Part shown: positions 6,985 to 14,297 of the stretch, piece by piece | How positions within the stretch are numbered: the stretch's first letter is position 1 | How the letters are laid out: every line of letters starts with the position of its first letter | Source of the DNA: Puniceicoccales bacterium | GTDB taxonomy: Bacteria; Verrucomicrobiota; Verrucomicrobiia; Opitutales; UBA9783 | Assembly: GCA_031260015.1 (NCBI GenBank) | Contig: JAIRKR010000052.1 | Coordinates: 1 to 23,846 of the forward strand | Direction: 5' to 3' | Length of the DNA: 23,846 nt | Notes under the pieces: generated by a model | Told to the model about the DNA's origin: nothing | Database searches by the model: none | What the model saw: only the letters and a program-made list of their open reading frames with translations | Translations under genes and position numbers: made by a program

Positions 6985-7577
6985 TTGCCCACAGTCAAGG
7001 ACAACTCTTAAACAGCTCTCGGCTGGCAGAAAATCTAGCCTTATCTTCGCCTACGGTGAATACCTATATTGATTTACTGGTTGATCTTTTGTGGGTCCGA
7101 AGGTTAAAGCCTTTTTATGCAAATACCAAAAAGCGTTTAATTAAAACGCCAAAGATTTATATTCGGGATAGTGGGCTGACGCATGCTTTACTGGGGATCG
7201 TTGATTATAATCAGCTACTCGGTCACCCCATTCTAGGGGTTAGCTTTGAAGGATTTGTGATTGAAACTCTACTTTCGGTAACACGGCAAAAATTGATTCC
7301 TAGTTTTTATAGGACATCGGCGGGCGCTGAAATAGATCTGCTTTTGGAATTTTCCCAAGGGGATGTTTGGGCTATCGAAATCAAAAGTGGTGTAATGCCT
7401 AAAAAAAGCAAGGGATTCCACATAGCCATCGAGGATGTAAAACCCACGAAAGCTTTCATTGTTCACGGTGGCAGAGGACAATATCCGATGGATGAAAACC
7501 TCGACGCCATTGGGTTGCCCGAAATGGTCCAAGCGTTGAATAATAAACTTCGGTTTAATAACTGGGTAAGTTTATGA
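6981..7577 (+). CDS. DUF4143 C-terminal part of the split AAA ATPase
   Basis: A 198-residue continuation of the upstream ATPase in the -1 frame. It begins MIAHSQGQLLNSSRLAENL, the winged-helix-like DUF4143 segment, then YIDLLVDLLWVRRLKPFYAN, KRLIKTPKIYIRDSGLTHALLG and FEGFVIETLL. The C-terminus has a PD-(D/E)xK-like core, AGAEIDLLLEF...WAIEIKSG, with the acidic residue followed by E-x-K. Reading CAA then ATG with one base re-read at 6981 gives a continuous family-like protein (EQ-MIAH). The upstream frame has a stop immediately before this ATG, so without frameshifting or coupling this piece is made separately. No ribosome-binding site is obvious, which favours coupling or loss of function. 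Confidence 0.7.
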   Translation: MIAHSQGQLLNSSRLAENLALSSPTVNTYIDLLVDLLWVRRLKPFYANTKKRLIKTPKIYIRDSGLTHALLGIVDYNQLLGHPILGVSFEGFVIETLLSVTRQKLIPSFYRTSAGAEIDLLLEFSQGDVWAIEIKSGVMPKKSKGFHIAIEDVKPTKAFIVHGGRGQYPMDENLDAIGLPEMVQALNNKLRFNNWVSL

Positions 7578-7872
7578 TTTCAAGATCTTTGCAGTTTTTA
7601 TACATCCAGGGATTAGGATTAACACACGCTTCCCAACGCAAGTTTTTTCGACTTTGCTTTTGCTGCACGGATACGCATCGATAAATATTGTGCGTCTGAC
7701 AGCAGCCGTCCTGCAAAAACGACCGTACGTTCAAATTGAGAATCCAATCGTCCTGCAAAACTATTTTTCAGTTTCTTATTTACTTCCTATATTTATTCTT
7801 CTAAAATTAGAACAGATGAGGATTTAAATTAACGCTAAATCTTCCAAAAACAATTTTACGATGGCTTGAGTT
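7578..7872. other. Intergenic region without a convincing gene (about 295 bp)
   Basis: Lies between the split ATPase and the 758-residue protein gene. A 67-residue minus-strand frame (7555-7758) was examined; it has no recognisable domain and no supporting context. A 12-base direct repeat CGTCCTGCAAAA occurs at 7707-7718 and 7749-7760. The last 100 bases are very AT-rich and presumably hold the promoter of the next gene, but no clear -35/-10 pair was found. Confidence 0.4.
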
Positions 7873-10149
7873 ATGTGTGCGATTGATGGTGCTGGTGCTC
7901 CTGTTGGGGGCGGTGCTCCTGTTGGGGGCGGTGCTCCCGTTGTGGGTCTTGGAGCAGCGGGTTTACACCCTGCAGTAGGTGGTGGCTTGCCTACAGTGGG
8001 TGGTGGAGTGCCCGACCCAATGACGGTTCCGGGGGGTGTGGCTGCAGCGACATTAAGAGGAACAGAACAATTCGTCCATCCGCACATTAAAGATGATGCC
8101 GTCCTAGACAATCTTGAAGCCATGATGAAAAGTCAACCCTCTGACAAAGCGGCAAACGAAGCTTTGTTTAAAGACTTACGCGATAAAGGTATTGTGGATC
8201 AAGATGGGAAAATTGATTTTACCAAGTTGGCGCTCAGTAAAGGACAAATTAGAAGGTCAAATATCGAAGGACGGGTTTGGTTAGACAAAGATGGAAACTT
8301 TCACCATAGAATACGTGGACAATGTGGTAAAAACGCCGTCAAAGCTCTTGAGGGCTTTCAGGGGGCCATAGAGAATTTTCAAAAGGACAATTCTGCATAT
8401 ACAGGCAAAATTTCGGTTATGATTGATCCGCATAGCGCCGATACGCCAACGACAGCGGATCTAGATATATTAAGACGAGGAGGACAAATTCAATACCGAC
8501 CAGGTGATGCTAACGATGTCTCGGTAAAACTTGATGATGGGACGAGTGAGGATCGTAGGGTATACAATGCCGTAAAGCTTACGTTAGATCCGGGAGAAAA
8601 AGGTAATAATAATGACGGACTTAGTGTTGAGGTGTTGGATGCAGAGGGTAACCGGATAGGCGGGTCTCAGAAGATTCCCTTGGCCGTCGTTTTCGGAGGA
8701 GCGGAACACGAAGGACAGAGTGTGTTGAAGAATGGTAAACCTATATTGCCCAATTGGACAACCCAAGAGCTTTTTGCAAATGCTCAAATTCAGAGAGATC
8801 AAATTAAGGGAACAGATAATCTCGATGATGTGTCTCGCATTCAGGCCGAAAATAATCTTTGGACGGGCGTCATGGATTATTTGCATGCAGTGAATAAAGA
8901 GACTGTAGGTAGTTTTGATGAGGGGGATGGCGGCGGTGCCACCGGAGGTCCGGATGGCCCTGGTCCGGGTGGACCCGGTGGACCTGGTGGTCCGGGTGGA
9001 GTCGGCAGAGTCGATAGAGATACACAACTGAATGACCTTTATGGAAAATTGAATACTTACTTGGCTAAGCCCAAAGATGTTACGACAGAAGGTTTGGATC
9101 CATTTGTAGGAGAACTAAAAGCTTTAAATCCCCAACCGGGTACACCTGAAGCGGGTTTACTCAATTGTTTGAATCAAATACAACAAGCCATTGCCAACCC
9201 TATCGCCAATAAACTTCCGAATGTGTTCAAAGATATCCCTCCGGTATTATCTGACTCCATATCACATATCTGTCAAGGGTTAACAGAGTTATCTTGTGAA
9301 GACATCAATGATCTAGATAAGCTACAAATCGCTTACGAATACATCAAAACTGCTAATGAGGATGCTACTAGCCACATAGGACAATATTGTCCTACGGCTG
9401 CGGTTACCAATGTCCTAGCTATGATACAGGAGGCCGCAGTGGATGGTTTTGTGGCACATATAGAAAAAACCGATGCCAACAATTTAGCGAACATCGGAGA
9501 GATAAAAGCATATGGTACGATGTTGGAAGGATTTGATTTTGGCCTGCCTTCTTCTGAAAGAAATCAAGTTGGCGAGGCGTTGCTGGGTAAGTTGAGCACC
9601 AGTGATGCTAGTCCGTGGATGGTTATGGCCAAGAGCGGAGATGCTGACCAGATCGAAGAATTACGGAAGCAAGTGGAAGCGTTCGAGAAGAACTTCCCGG
9701 GTGTTCCAGTCACCGATGACATAAAGAATGCCCGAGCCGCAGCCGCTCCGGTTGCTCCACCACCGCCGCCGCTGGGTGCTGGAGATCCTGGGAGAGGGGC
9801 AAAGTATTATCATGATAACACCTTTCAAGATAGGCATCTGTATCTAGGTGACTATGCCCCTGCCATAATTACTAAAGATACCGCCAAAACTCAGTTGAAG
9901 GCAATGCTGCAAATTTATCGTGATCTATGTGCCTATGCTGACACCCTCCTAGACGCCCCAAAGAATGCAATAAGGCAGTGGGCAAGAGAGTCATTGGCGA
10001 ATATCCTGGACAGAGAGCTTGGTAATATTGATGGGGACCCTGTTCAAGCGAGGCTGAAGATGACCGTTCTGAGTACATTACGAAACGCGGCCTCGACAGA
10101 TGAGCAATGCGTGAATGCTTTGCAACAGTGTATTGATGCTTGCGCGTAA
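7873..10149 (+). CDS. Unrecognised 758-residue protein with Gly/Pro low-complexity linkers; candidate secreted protein
   Basis: I do not recognise a family. The layout is modular: residues about 6-55 are Gly/Ala/Pro/Val repeats (GAPVGGGAPVGGGAPV); about 60-350 is an ordinary globular-looking stretch including a strand-rich part (ISVMIDPHSAD, GGQIQYRPGD, VSVKLDDGT, AVKLTLDPGE); about 352-378 is a collagen-like Gly-Gly-Pro run; about 379-620 is mostly helical; about 624-645 is an Ala/Pro linker containing PPPPP; and about 650-758 is helical with a Cys-containing tail. There is no N-terminal hydrophobic signal and no membrane segment. A soluble protein with disordered linkers, in a genome carrying a T3SS translocon, makes a secreted effector a reasonable guess, but there is no direct proof. 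No strong ribosome-binding site precedes the ATG. It is transcribed alone, toward rpmH. Confidence 0.8.
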   Translation: MCAIDGAGAPVGGGAPVGGGAPVVGLGAAGLHPAVGGGLPTVGGGVPDPMTVPGGVAAATLRGTEQFVHPHIKDDAVLDNLEAMMKSQPSDKAANEALFKDLRDKGIVDQDGKIDFTKLALSKGQIRRSNIEGRVWLDKDGNFHHRIRGQCGKNAVKALEGFQGAIENFQKDNSAYTGKISVMIDPHSADTPTTADLDILRRGGQIQYRPGDANDVSVKLDDGTSEDRRVYNAVKLTLDPGEKGNNNDGLSVEVLDAEGNRIGGSQKIPLAVVFGGAEHEGQSVLKNGKPILPNWTTQELFANAQIQRDQIKGTDNLDDVSRIQAENNLWTGVMDYLHAVNKETVGSFDEGDGGGATGGPDGPGPGGPGGPGGPGGVGRVDRDTQLNDLYGKLNTYLAKPKDVTTEGLDPFVGELKALNPQPGTPEAGLLNCLNQIQQAIANPIANKLPNVFKDIPPVLSDSISHICQGLTELSCEDINDLDKLQIAYEYIKTANEDATSHIGQYCPTAAVTNVLAMIQEAAVDGFVAHIEKTDANNLANIGEIKAYGTMLEGFDFGLPSSERNQVGEALLGKLSTSDASPWMVMAKSGDADQIEELRKQVEAFEKNFPGVPVTDDIKNARAAAAPVAPPPPPLGAGDPGRGAKYYHDNTFQDRHLYLGDYAPAIITKDTAKTQLKAMLQIYRDLCAYADTLLDAPKNAIRQWARESLANILDRELGNIDGDPVQARLKMTVLSTLRNAASTDEQCVNALQQCIDACA
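7894..7947 (+). repeat. Three tandem 18-bp repeats in the coding start of the 758-residue protein
   Basis: GGTGCTCCTGTTGGGGGC occurs exactly twice head-to-tail (7894-7911, 7912-7929), followed by a diverged third copy (7930-7947). Each unit encodes GAPVGG. Copy number changes would stay in frame, so this is a candidate site for length variation between strains. Confidence 0.85.
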
Positions 10150-10226
10150 AATTACCTCCACACTCTTGCAAAATATGTTTTCTGCACGCGCGGCTGCGAT
10201 AGGTGAGGTGTGCTGCAATTTTTAGG

Positions 10227-10255
10227 TTGACCTCCGCGGATATTTTTCGGATCCT
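10227..10255 (+). promoter_or_regulatory. Possible sigma-70-type promoter for the rpmH operon
   Basis: TTGACC at 10227-10232 (five of six to the -35 consensus) is followed after 17 bases by GATCCT at 10250-10255 (three of six to the -10). It lies just before the rpmH ATG at 10265, which would give a very short leader. The -35 is good and the -10 is weak, so this is tentative. Confidence 0.25.
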
Positions 10256-10264
10256 TGTGGGAAT

Positions 10265-10399
10265 ATGCAACCTACCTATTCACCTTCCAAGGTAAAGCGA
10301 ACACGAATGTGTGGCTTTTTTGCAAGAAAAGCCACGAAAGGAGGACGTAAAGTCCTGGCGGCAAGACGCAGGAAAGGTCGTAGAAAACTTTGCGCTTGA
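10265..10399 (+). CDS. rpmH: 50S ribosomal protein L34
   Basis: A 44-residue basic protein translated by hand: it opens MQPTYSPSKVKRTRMCGFFA and continues RKATKGGRKVLAARRRKGR before ending RKLCA. This matches the L34 pattern (TYQPSxxxRxRxHGFxxRMxTxxGRxVLxxRRxKGRxxLxA) over its full length, with Met-Cys replacing the usual Thr-His before GF. L34 is a large-subunit protein. Length and position, directly upstream of rnpA, are the standard bacterial arrangement. It heads the rpmH-rnpA-yidD-yidC-yebC run. An unusual detail is the TTG in rnpA's frame at 10390, inside this gene. Confidence 0.95.
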   Translation: MQPTYSPSKVKRTRMCGFFARKATKGGRKVLAARRRKGRRKLCA

Positions 10400-10407
10400 T
10401 TTTAGGC

Positions 10408-10773
10408 GTGAAAAGAAAGCACAGACTTACGCGAACGTGCGATTTCCAGAATATATATCGTTCGGGAATACGGACGTATGTAAATGGTATGTTGATTTTT
10501 TTTGCCCTAAGTCCATTTCCCCGGGAACCGCGGTTGGGCATTGTTGTTTCTCGAAGAATCGGAAATGCGGTGGTAAGAAATCGATTTAAGCGTCGCGTAA
10601 GGGTTTGCTTTGATCGACTGCGAAATCGTTTTCGTTACGTCTTTGATCTCGTTGTGATGGCGCGTACGCCGTCGGCAGCTTTGCTTACCTTGGATGAGAT
10701 TGAACAAAGCGTATGGGAAGTTTTTTCAACAACGGACACGCGTCGAGGCGCAGCAAGCTTAAATTTACCTTGA
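10408..10773 (+). CDS. rnpA: Ribonuclease P protein component
   Basis: Protein subunit of RNase P, which with the RNA subunit removes 5' leaders from pre-tRNAs. The start KRKHRLTRTCDFQNIYRSG is typical of the family (RLRRSxDFxxVxRxG), and the RNR signature region GIVVSRRIGNAVVRNRFKRRVRVCFD is intact. From GTG 10408 the protein has 121 residues, normal for the family. A TTG at 10390 in the same frame would add six residues and overlap rpmH, but the conserved start argues for 10408. It begins 8 bases after the rpmH stop, and yidD follows after 13 bases. Confidence 0.94.
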   Translation: MKRKHRLTRTCDFQNIYRSGIRTYVNGMLIFFALSPFPREPRLGIVVSRRIGNAVVRNRFKRRVRVCFDRLRNRFRYVFDLVVMARTPSAALLTLDEIEQSVWEVFSTTDTRRGAASLNLP

Positions 10774-10786
10774 AAATATTCAAATA

Positions 10787-11053
10787 ATGCGGGCGGTATA
10801 CAGAGCAATTTCAATCGTGTGCGCAGGGTTGGCGCAGGTCTTAATCCGTTTTTATCAAATTTGTATTTCACCCATTTTATCCTGTCAATTTTTTGGCCTA
10901 GGGTGTCGTTGCCGTTTCTATCCAACTTGTTCAGAATACGCTTTACAAAGTCTGAAAAAATATGCTTTCCTAAAAGCATGTTACTTGATTGGACGTCGTC
11001 TTCTGCGTTGTCATCCCTTTTCTTCGCATGGCGGTTTTGATCCGGTCCCGTAA
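10787..11053 (+). CDS. yidD: Membrane protein insertion efficiency factor YidD
   Basis: An 88-residue member of the YidD family (DUF37). An N-terminal amphipathic helix (IRFYQICISPIL) is followed by the conserved cysteine-rich core CRFYPTCSEYALQSLKKY and the C-terminal CHPFSSHGGFDPVP. YidD sits at the inner membrane and assists YidC-dependent insertion. Length and motif order are those of the family. It lies between rnpA and yidC, the usual order; only 11 bases separate it from yidC. Confidence 0.95.
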   Translation: MRAVYRAISIVCAGLAQVLIRFYQICISPILSCQFFGLGCRCRFYPTCSEYALQSLKKYAFLKACYLIGRRLLRCHPFSSHGGFDPVP

Positions 11054-11064
11054 CAATCATTCTT

Positions 11065-12729
11065 ATGGACAGGAAAAATTTTGTATTGGGTATCCTTTGT
11101 TTGGCATTGGCGTTTGGCCTAATGATTCGGCAAGACCGACAGGTGCGTCAAGCAAGCCCCTCGGAGCAGATCACAACGGCGTCCAGCGCCGCATCACCCC
11201 AAGCTTTGCCACGCATTGAGTCGGCGCAACCCGCATTGCCCAAAGCCGTTATCAAGCCCATCAACGAGCGTATTATTACGCTGGAAAACGACTTTATGCG
11301 GGTCAACTTTACCAATTGCGGGGGTGCCATTCGTACGGTTGCCTTAAAAAAATACCCGGCGGAACTTAATCGGTCGGAACCGTATATTTTTAACCAAAAT
11401 GCAGACTTACCCGCCTTGGGCTTGGGATGGCAAGTAAATGACCCTTTATGCGTCAAAGATTATCAGATCTCCAAATGCACGGAGGATTTCATACAGTTCG
11501 CAACACAATTGGACGACGGAACCGAAATTGTCCGCGGATATCGTCTACCGGCCAGCAACGCCGATAATCCCTATTTGATCTTACACGAAACGTTGATTAA
11601 AGGTTCCCGAGAACGCAGACAAATTTGCTTTCACTTGGGGATGTTCCCGGCAACTTCCGGCGATAAATACCAGGAATATTTAAACTTTGGCGCGTTCGAC
11701 GGAAAAGAAGCAGAATTTATCAAGGTCGGAGATTTTGAGGCCAGCAACGGATTTTTGGGATTGGGGCAAAAGGCCGGACGCGATTTTGTGCAGGTGTACA
11801 AGTCGTTCAATTGGGGATCCATAAAAAATCAAATTTTCACCGCCATTTTAACTCCCCAGGTCCCTGCCTTAGGATACTATGCCGCTCCGGGGAAGATTTT
11901 GCTCAACGAACGCCTGGAAGCCTGCATCTCGGGCCAGTTATTTTTTGATTTGCAAGAAGATAATCACCTATTGTCCATGAAATACTATGTGGGCCCGAAA
12001 GACTTTTTACTGCTCAACAAGATGGGAAATGAGCAGGATCAAGTGATGCAATTTGGCTTTTTCGGCGGTATCAGTAAGCTTCTCCTCATAGCCATGCGAG
12101 GCATCCATACGTACGTTCCCAATTGGGGGTGGACGATTATATTGTTAACATTTATCATAAAATTATTGATGTGGCCATTGACCCAAGCGCAGCTTCATTC
12201 TTCCAAGAGAATGGCCAGCATTCAACAACCCCTGCGCGAGATTCGGGAAAAATTTAAGTCGAATCCGCAGAAATTGCAGTCGGAAACGATGAAATTGTTT
12301 AAAGCCCATCGCGTTAACCCCGCCATGGGATGTTTACCCTTGCTCGTCCAATTACCGATATTCTTGGGTTTGTATTTTATGTTGCGAACTTCCTCGGAAA
12401 TGCGATTTCAAACATTTTTATGGATCAAAGATTTGTCGGTTCCGGATACGGTTGCCCATTGGGGTGTCTTTCCCGTCAACATTCTTCCCATTTTAATGGG
12501 CATTACAATGGTCGTACAAATGCGATTGATGCCAACGCCTGCCGTGGATAATATGCAGCAAAAAATGTTGATGTGGATGCCACTTTTGTTCCTGGTATTC
12601 TGCTACAGTTTCCCGGCGGCCTTGGTACTGTATTGGACGATACAAAACGTGTTTACCATTTTGCAACAAGAGCTCACCAATCGTTTCGGTAAAGCGGAAA
12701 AACAAACCGTTACTCCTTTAACCCAATAA
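11065..12729 (+). CDS. yidC: Membrane protein insertase YidC
   Basis: A 554-residue insertase of the long Gram-negative type. An N-terminal membrane anchor (FVLGILCLALAFGLMI) is followed by a periplasmic beta domain (about 60-330) and the conserved C-terminal membrane core. In the core, NWGWTIILLTFIIKLLMWPL is the first conserved transmembrane helix, followed by a basic cytoplasmic loop (MASIQQPLREIREKFKSNPQ), VNPAMGCLPLLVQLPIFLGL, WIKDLSVPD, and the last helices. The hydrophilic-groove arginine of E. coli YidC (R366 in FIVRGIMYPLT) is lysine here (FIIKLLMWPLT), a conservative change. The long periplasmic domain supports a two-membrane cell. It is co-directional with yidD and yebC and tightly spaced. 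Confidence 0.95.
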   Translation: MDRKNFVLGILCLALAFGLMIRQDRQVRQASPSEQITTASSAASPQALPRIESAQPALPKAVIKPINERIITLENDFMRVNFTNCGGAIRTVALKKYPAELNRSEPYIFNQNADLPALGLGWQVNDPLCVKDYQISKCTEDFIQFATQLDDGTEIVRGYRLPASNADNPYLILHETLIKGSRERRQICFHLGMFPATSGDKYQEYLNFGAFDGKEAEFIKVGDFEASNGFLGLGQKAGRDFVQVYKSFNWGSIKNQIFTAILTPQVPALGYYAAPGKILLNERLEACISGQLFFDLQEDNHLLSMKYYVGPKDFLLLNKMGNEQDQVMQFGFFGGISKLLLIAMRGIHTYVPNWGWTIILLTFIIKLLMWPLTQAQLHSSKRMASIQQPLREIREKFKSNPQKLQSETMKLFKAHRVNPAMGCLPLLVQLPIFLGLYFMLRTSSEMRFQTFLWIKDLSVPDTVAHWGVFPVNILPILMGITMVVQMRLMPTPAVDNMQQKMLMWMPLLFLVFCYSFPAALVLYWTIQNVFTILQQELTNRFGKAEKQTVTPLTQ

Positions 12730-12738
12730 TTCGGTATT

Positions 12739-13485
12739 ATGTCAGGGCACAGCAAGTGGTCTACCATTAAACGGCATAAAGCGGTCATCGACGCCAAACG
12801 CGGTAAAATATTCAGTCTTATTGGCAAAGAAATTACTCTGGCCGCCAAAGTAAGCGGCGGCAATCCGGAATTCAATCCACAACTGCGTACACTCCTATTG
12901 AAAGCGAAGGCGGCCAATATGCCGGGTGAAAATATTCAGAAAGCCATTCAAAAGGGAACGGGCGAAATCCCTGGCATTCAAATTGAAGAACTAATCTACG
13001 AGGGATACGGCCCCGGAGGTGTTGGATTTATCGTGGAAGTGACCACCGATAACAAAAATCGTACCGTGTCGGACATCCGAAGCACTTTTACAAAGTGGGG
13101 AGGCAGTTTGGCGGGCACGGGTGCATTGGCTTTTAATTTTCAACGCAAAGGTCAATGCTTGATAGCGAGCGATAAAATTGGCGAAGACGCACTGCTGGAA
13201 ATAGCCCTCAACGCGGGTGCCGAAGATGTCATTAACAAAGGCGATCACTTTGAGGTTATTTGTGGTGTCAACGATTTTTATGCCTTGGTAAAAGCCTTTG
13301 AAGATATTCCACTGGAAACGGCTTCCGCAGAACTGGTTTATCTACCCGTAAACTCCATCGAAATCCGTGACCGCGAATGGGGGGAAAAGATCCTTAAATT
13401 GGTTGAAAAGTTGGAAGATCTTGAAGATGTGAAAAATGTATTTTCCAATTACGACCTGGATGCATCCTTGGGACTTGAAGCCTAG
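12739..13485 (+). CDS. yebC: YebC/PmpR family translation/transcription regulator
   Basis: A 248-residue protein matching the YebC/TACO1 family throughout. The start is MSGHSKWSTIKRHKAVIDAK with the typical AKRGKIFSLIGKEI helix; the middle has NMPGENIQKAIQKGTGE, YEGYGPGGVGFIVEVTTDNK and IRSTFTKWGGSLAGTGALAF; the C-terminus ends with an acidic helix and YDLDASLGLEA. Family members bind DNA or ribosomes; some aid translation of proline-rich stretches. The polyproline and Gly/Pro-rich 758-residue protein upstream would be one such substrate, though that link is only suggestive. The start is 9 bases after yidC, so it probably belongs to the same transcript. Confidence 0.95.
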   Translation: MSGHSKWSTIKRHKAVIDAKRGKIFSLIGKEITLAAKVSGGNPEFNPQLRTLLLKAKAANMPGENIQKAIQKGTGEIPGIQIEELIYEGYGPGGVGFIVEVTTDNKNRTVSDIRSTFTKWGGSLAGTGALAFNFQRKGQCLIASDKIGEDALLEIALNAGAEDVINKGDHFEVICGVNDFYALVKAFEDIPLETASAELVYLPVNSIEIRDREWGEKILKLVEKLEDLEDVKNVFSNYDLDASLGLEA

Positions 13486-13502
13486 TACACAATTTTCAAA
13501 AA

Positions 13503-13514
13503 AGTCGGCCGACT
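13503..13514. repeat. Perfect 12-bp palindrome between yebC and the pseudouridine synthase gene
   Basis: AGTCGGCCGACT at 13503-13514 is a perfect palindrome, about 20 bases upstream of the likely start of the next gene. It is short enough to be chance, but its position would suit an operator. Confidence 0.4.
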
Positions 13515-13533
13515 CAAATGCGTGACCTGTTCC

Positions 13534-14217
13534 ATGAGTAAGATCGTCTACGACGAAGGTGATCATTTTTGCGTGTGTACCAAAGAGGCAGGTGAGTCTT
13601 CAACACAGGTACATCAAGCCTGGCAGGTACAGCGTAAGGAACAGGCATCATTAATTTATCCTTTGGATACGGACATAAGCGGTTTATGTATGTTGGCAAA
13701 GACGGCGGCAAAGAGGGAATTGCGGAATGCTTACGGCTCCAATTTGTTTGCTTTCGAGTTCGCGCTTTGGGCTTATGTCGAAAACGTACTCCCCGAGCAA
13801 TGGGATTGCGATTTGTCCATCGCATGGAATGCCCACAAACATCGAGCTTTCCCCTCCAAATGGAAGGGGAAAAAGGCTCACACGCAATTTAAAGTTGAAC
13901 AACGATACGGCCATTACTATCGACTCAGGGCCACGGCACATTACCTGAGGCCACAGCAAATACAGCTGCACGCGCATTATGGGCATTTGGAAGTTTTAGG
14001 AAATACCTGTTTTTCCCCAAAAGACCACTACGTGTACCTGTCATACCTTAAGCCTAATTTCAAAAAATCTTCCGACGAAAAACCACTATCTTCCGGATTA
14101 CATATTTATTTGCAGCATGTTCGCTTTGATTTTTGTGGGCAACATTACCATTTTTCGTCCTCTTACCCTAAAGATTGGATGGTTTTAGAAAAATACCTCA
14201 CACGCTATTTGCAATAG
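13534..14217 (+). CDS. Divergent RluA-type pseudouridine synthase homologue
   Basis: A 227-residue protein with the RluA-family layout. The catalytic block reads IYPLDTDISGLCMLAKTAAKR, corresponding to the family's HRLDxxTSGLLLLAK. The catalytic Asp is kept but the preceding His-Arg is replaced by Tyr-Pro. The later block PQQIQLHAHYGHLEVLGN corresponds to RxHQIRxHLAxxGxPIxGD; here the arginines are replaced. The start at ATG 13534 (MSKIVYDEGDHF) places the family's opening 'ivyEDD.llvvnKPaG' strand at the N-terminus; a GTG at 13522 is an alternative. No S4 domain is present. It might modify rRNA or tRNA with altered specificity, or be non-catalytic. It follows yebC by about 50 bases. Confidence 0.72.
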   Translation: MSKIVYDEGDHFCVCTKEAGESSTQVHQAWQVQRKEQASLIYPLDTDISGLCMLAKTAAKRELRNAYGSNLFAFEFALWAYVENVLPEQWDCDLSIAWNAHKHRAFPSKWKGKKAHTQFKVEQRYGHYYRLRATAHYLRPQQIQLHAHYGHLEVLGNTCFSPKDHYVYLSYLKPNFKKSSDEKPLSSGLHIYLQHVRFDFCGQHYHFSSSYPKDWMVLEKYLTRYLQ

Positions 14218-14297
14218 AGAACTTCAATGTACACAAAATGCTTTTGACCGAGTTTATGCTTTAATTTTTCGAACAATTATCTTTATTTATTTATAGG

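Noticed and set aside
7555..7758. A 67-codon minus-strand frame after the split ATPase
   Set aside because: No homology by eye, no ribosome-binding site, and it overlaps the end of the ATPase fragment; likely chance.
8180..8300. EF-hand-like strings in the orphan protein (VDQDGKIDF and LDKDGNFHH)
   Set aside because: Both lack the first Asp and the position-12 Glu of a calcium loop and the flanking helices are not clear, so calcium binding is not supported.
8929..9006. Collagen-like Gly-Gly-Pro run as evidence of a collagen domain
   Set aside because: It is only about 20-25 residues and follows GGP rather than a sustained Gly-X-Y pattern; it is better read as a flexible linker.
9872..10270. 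A 132-codon minus-strand frame over the end of the orphan gene and before rpmH
   Set aside because: Antisense to coding sequence, with basic low-information composition and no motif.
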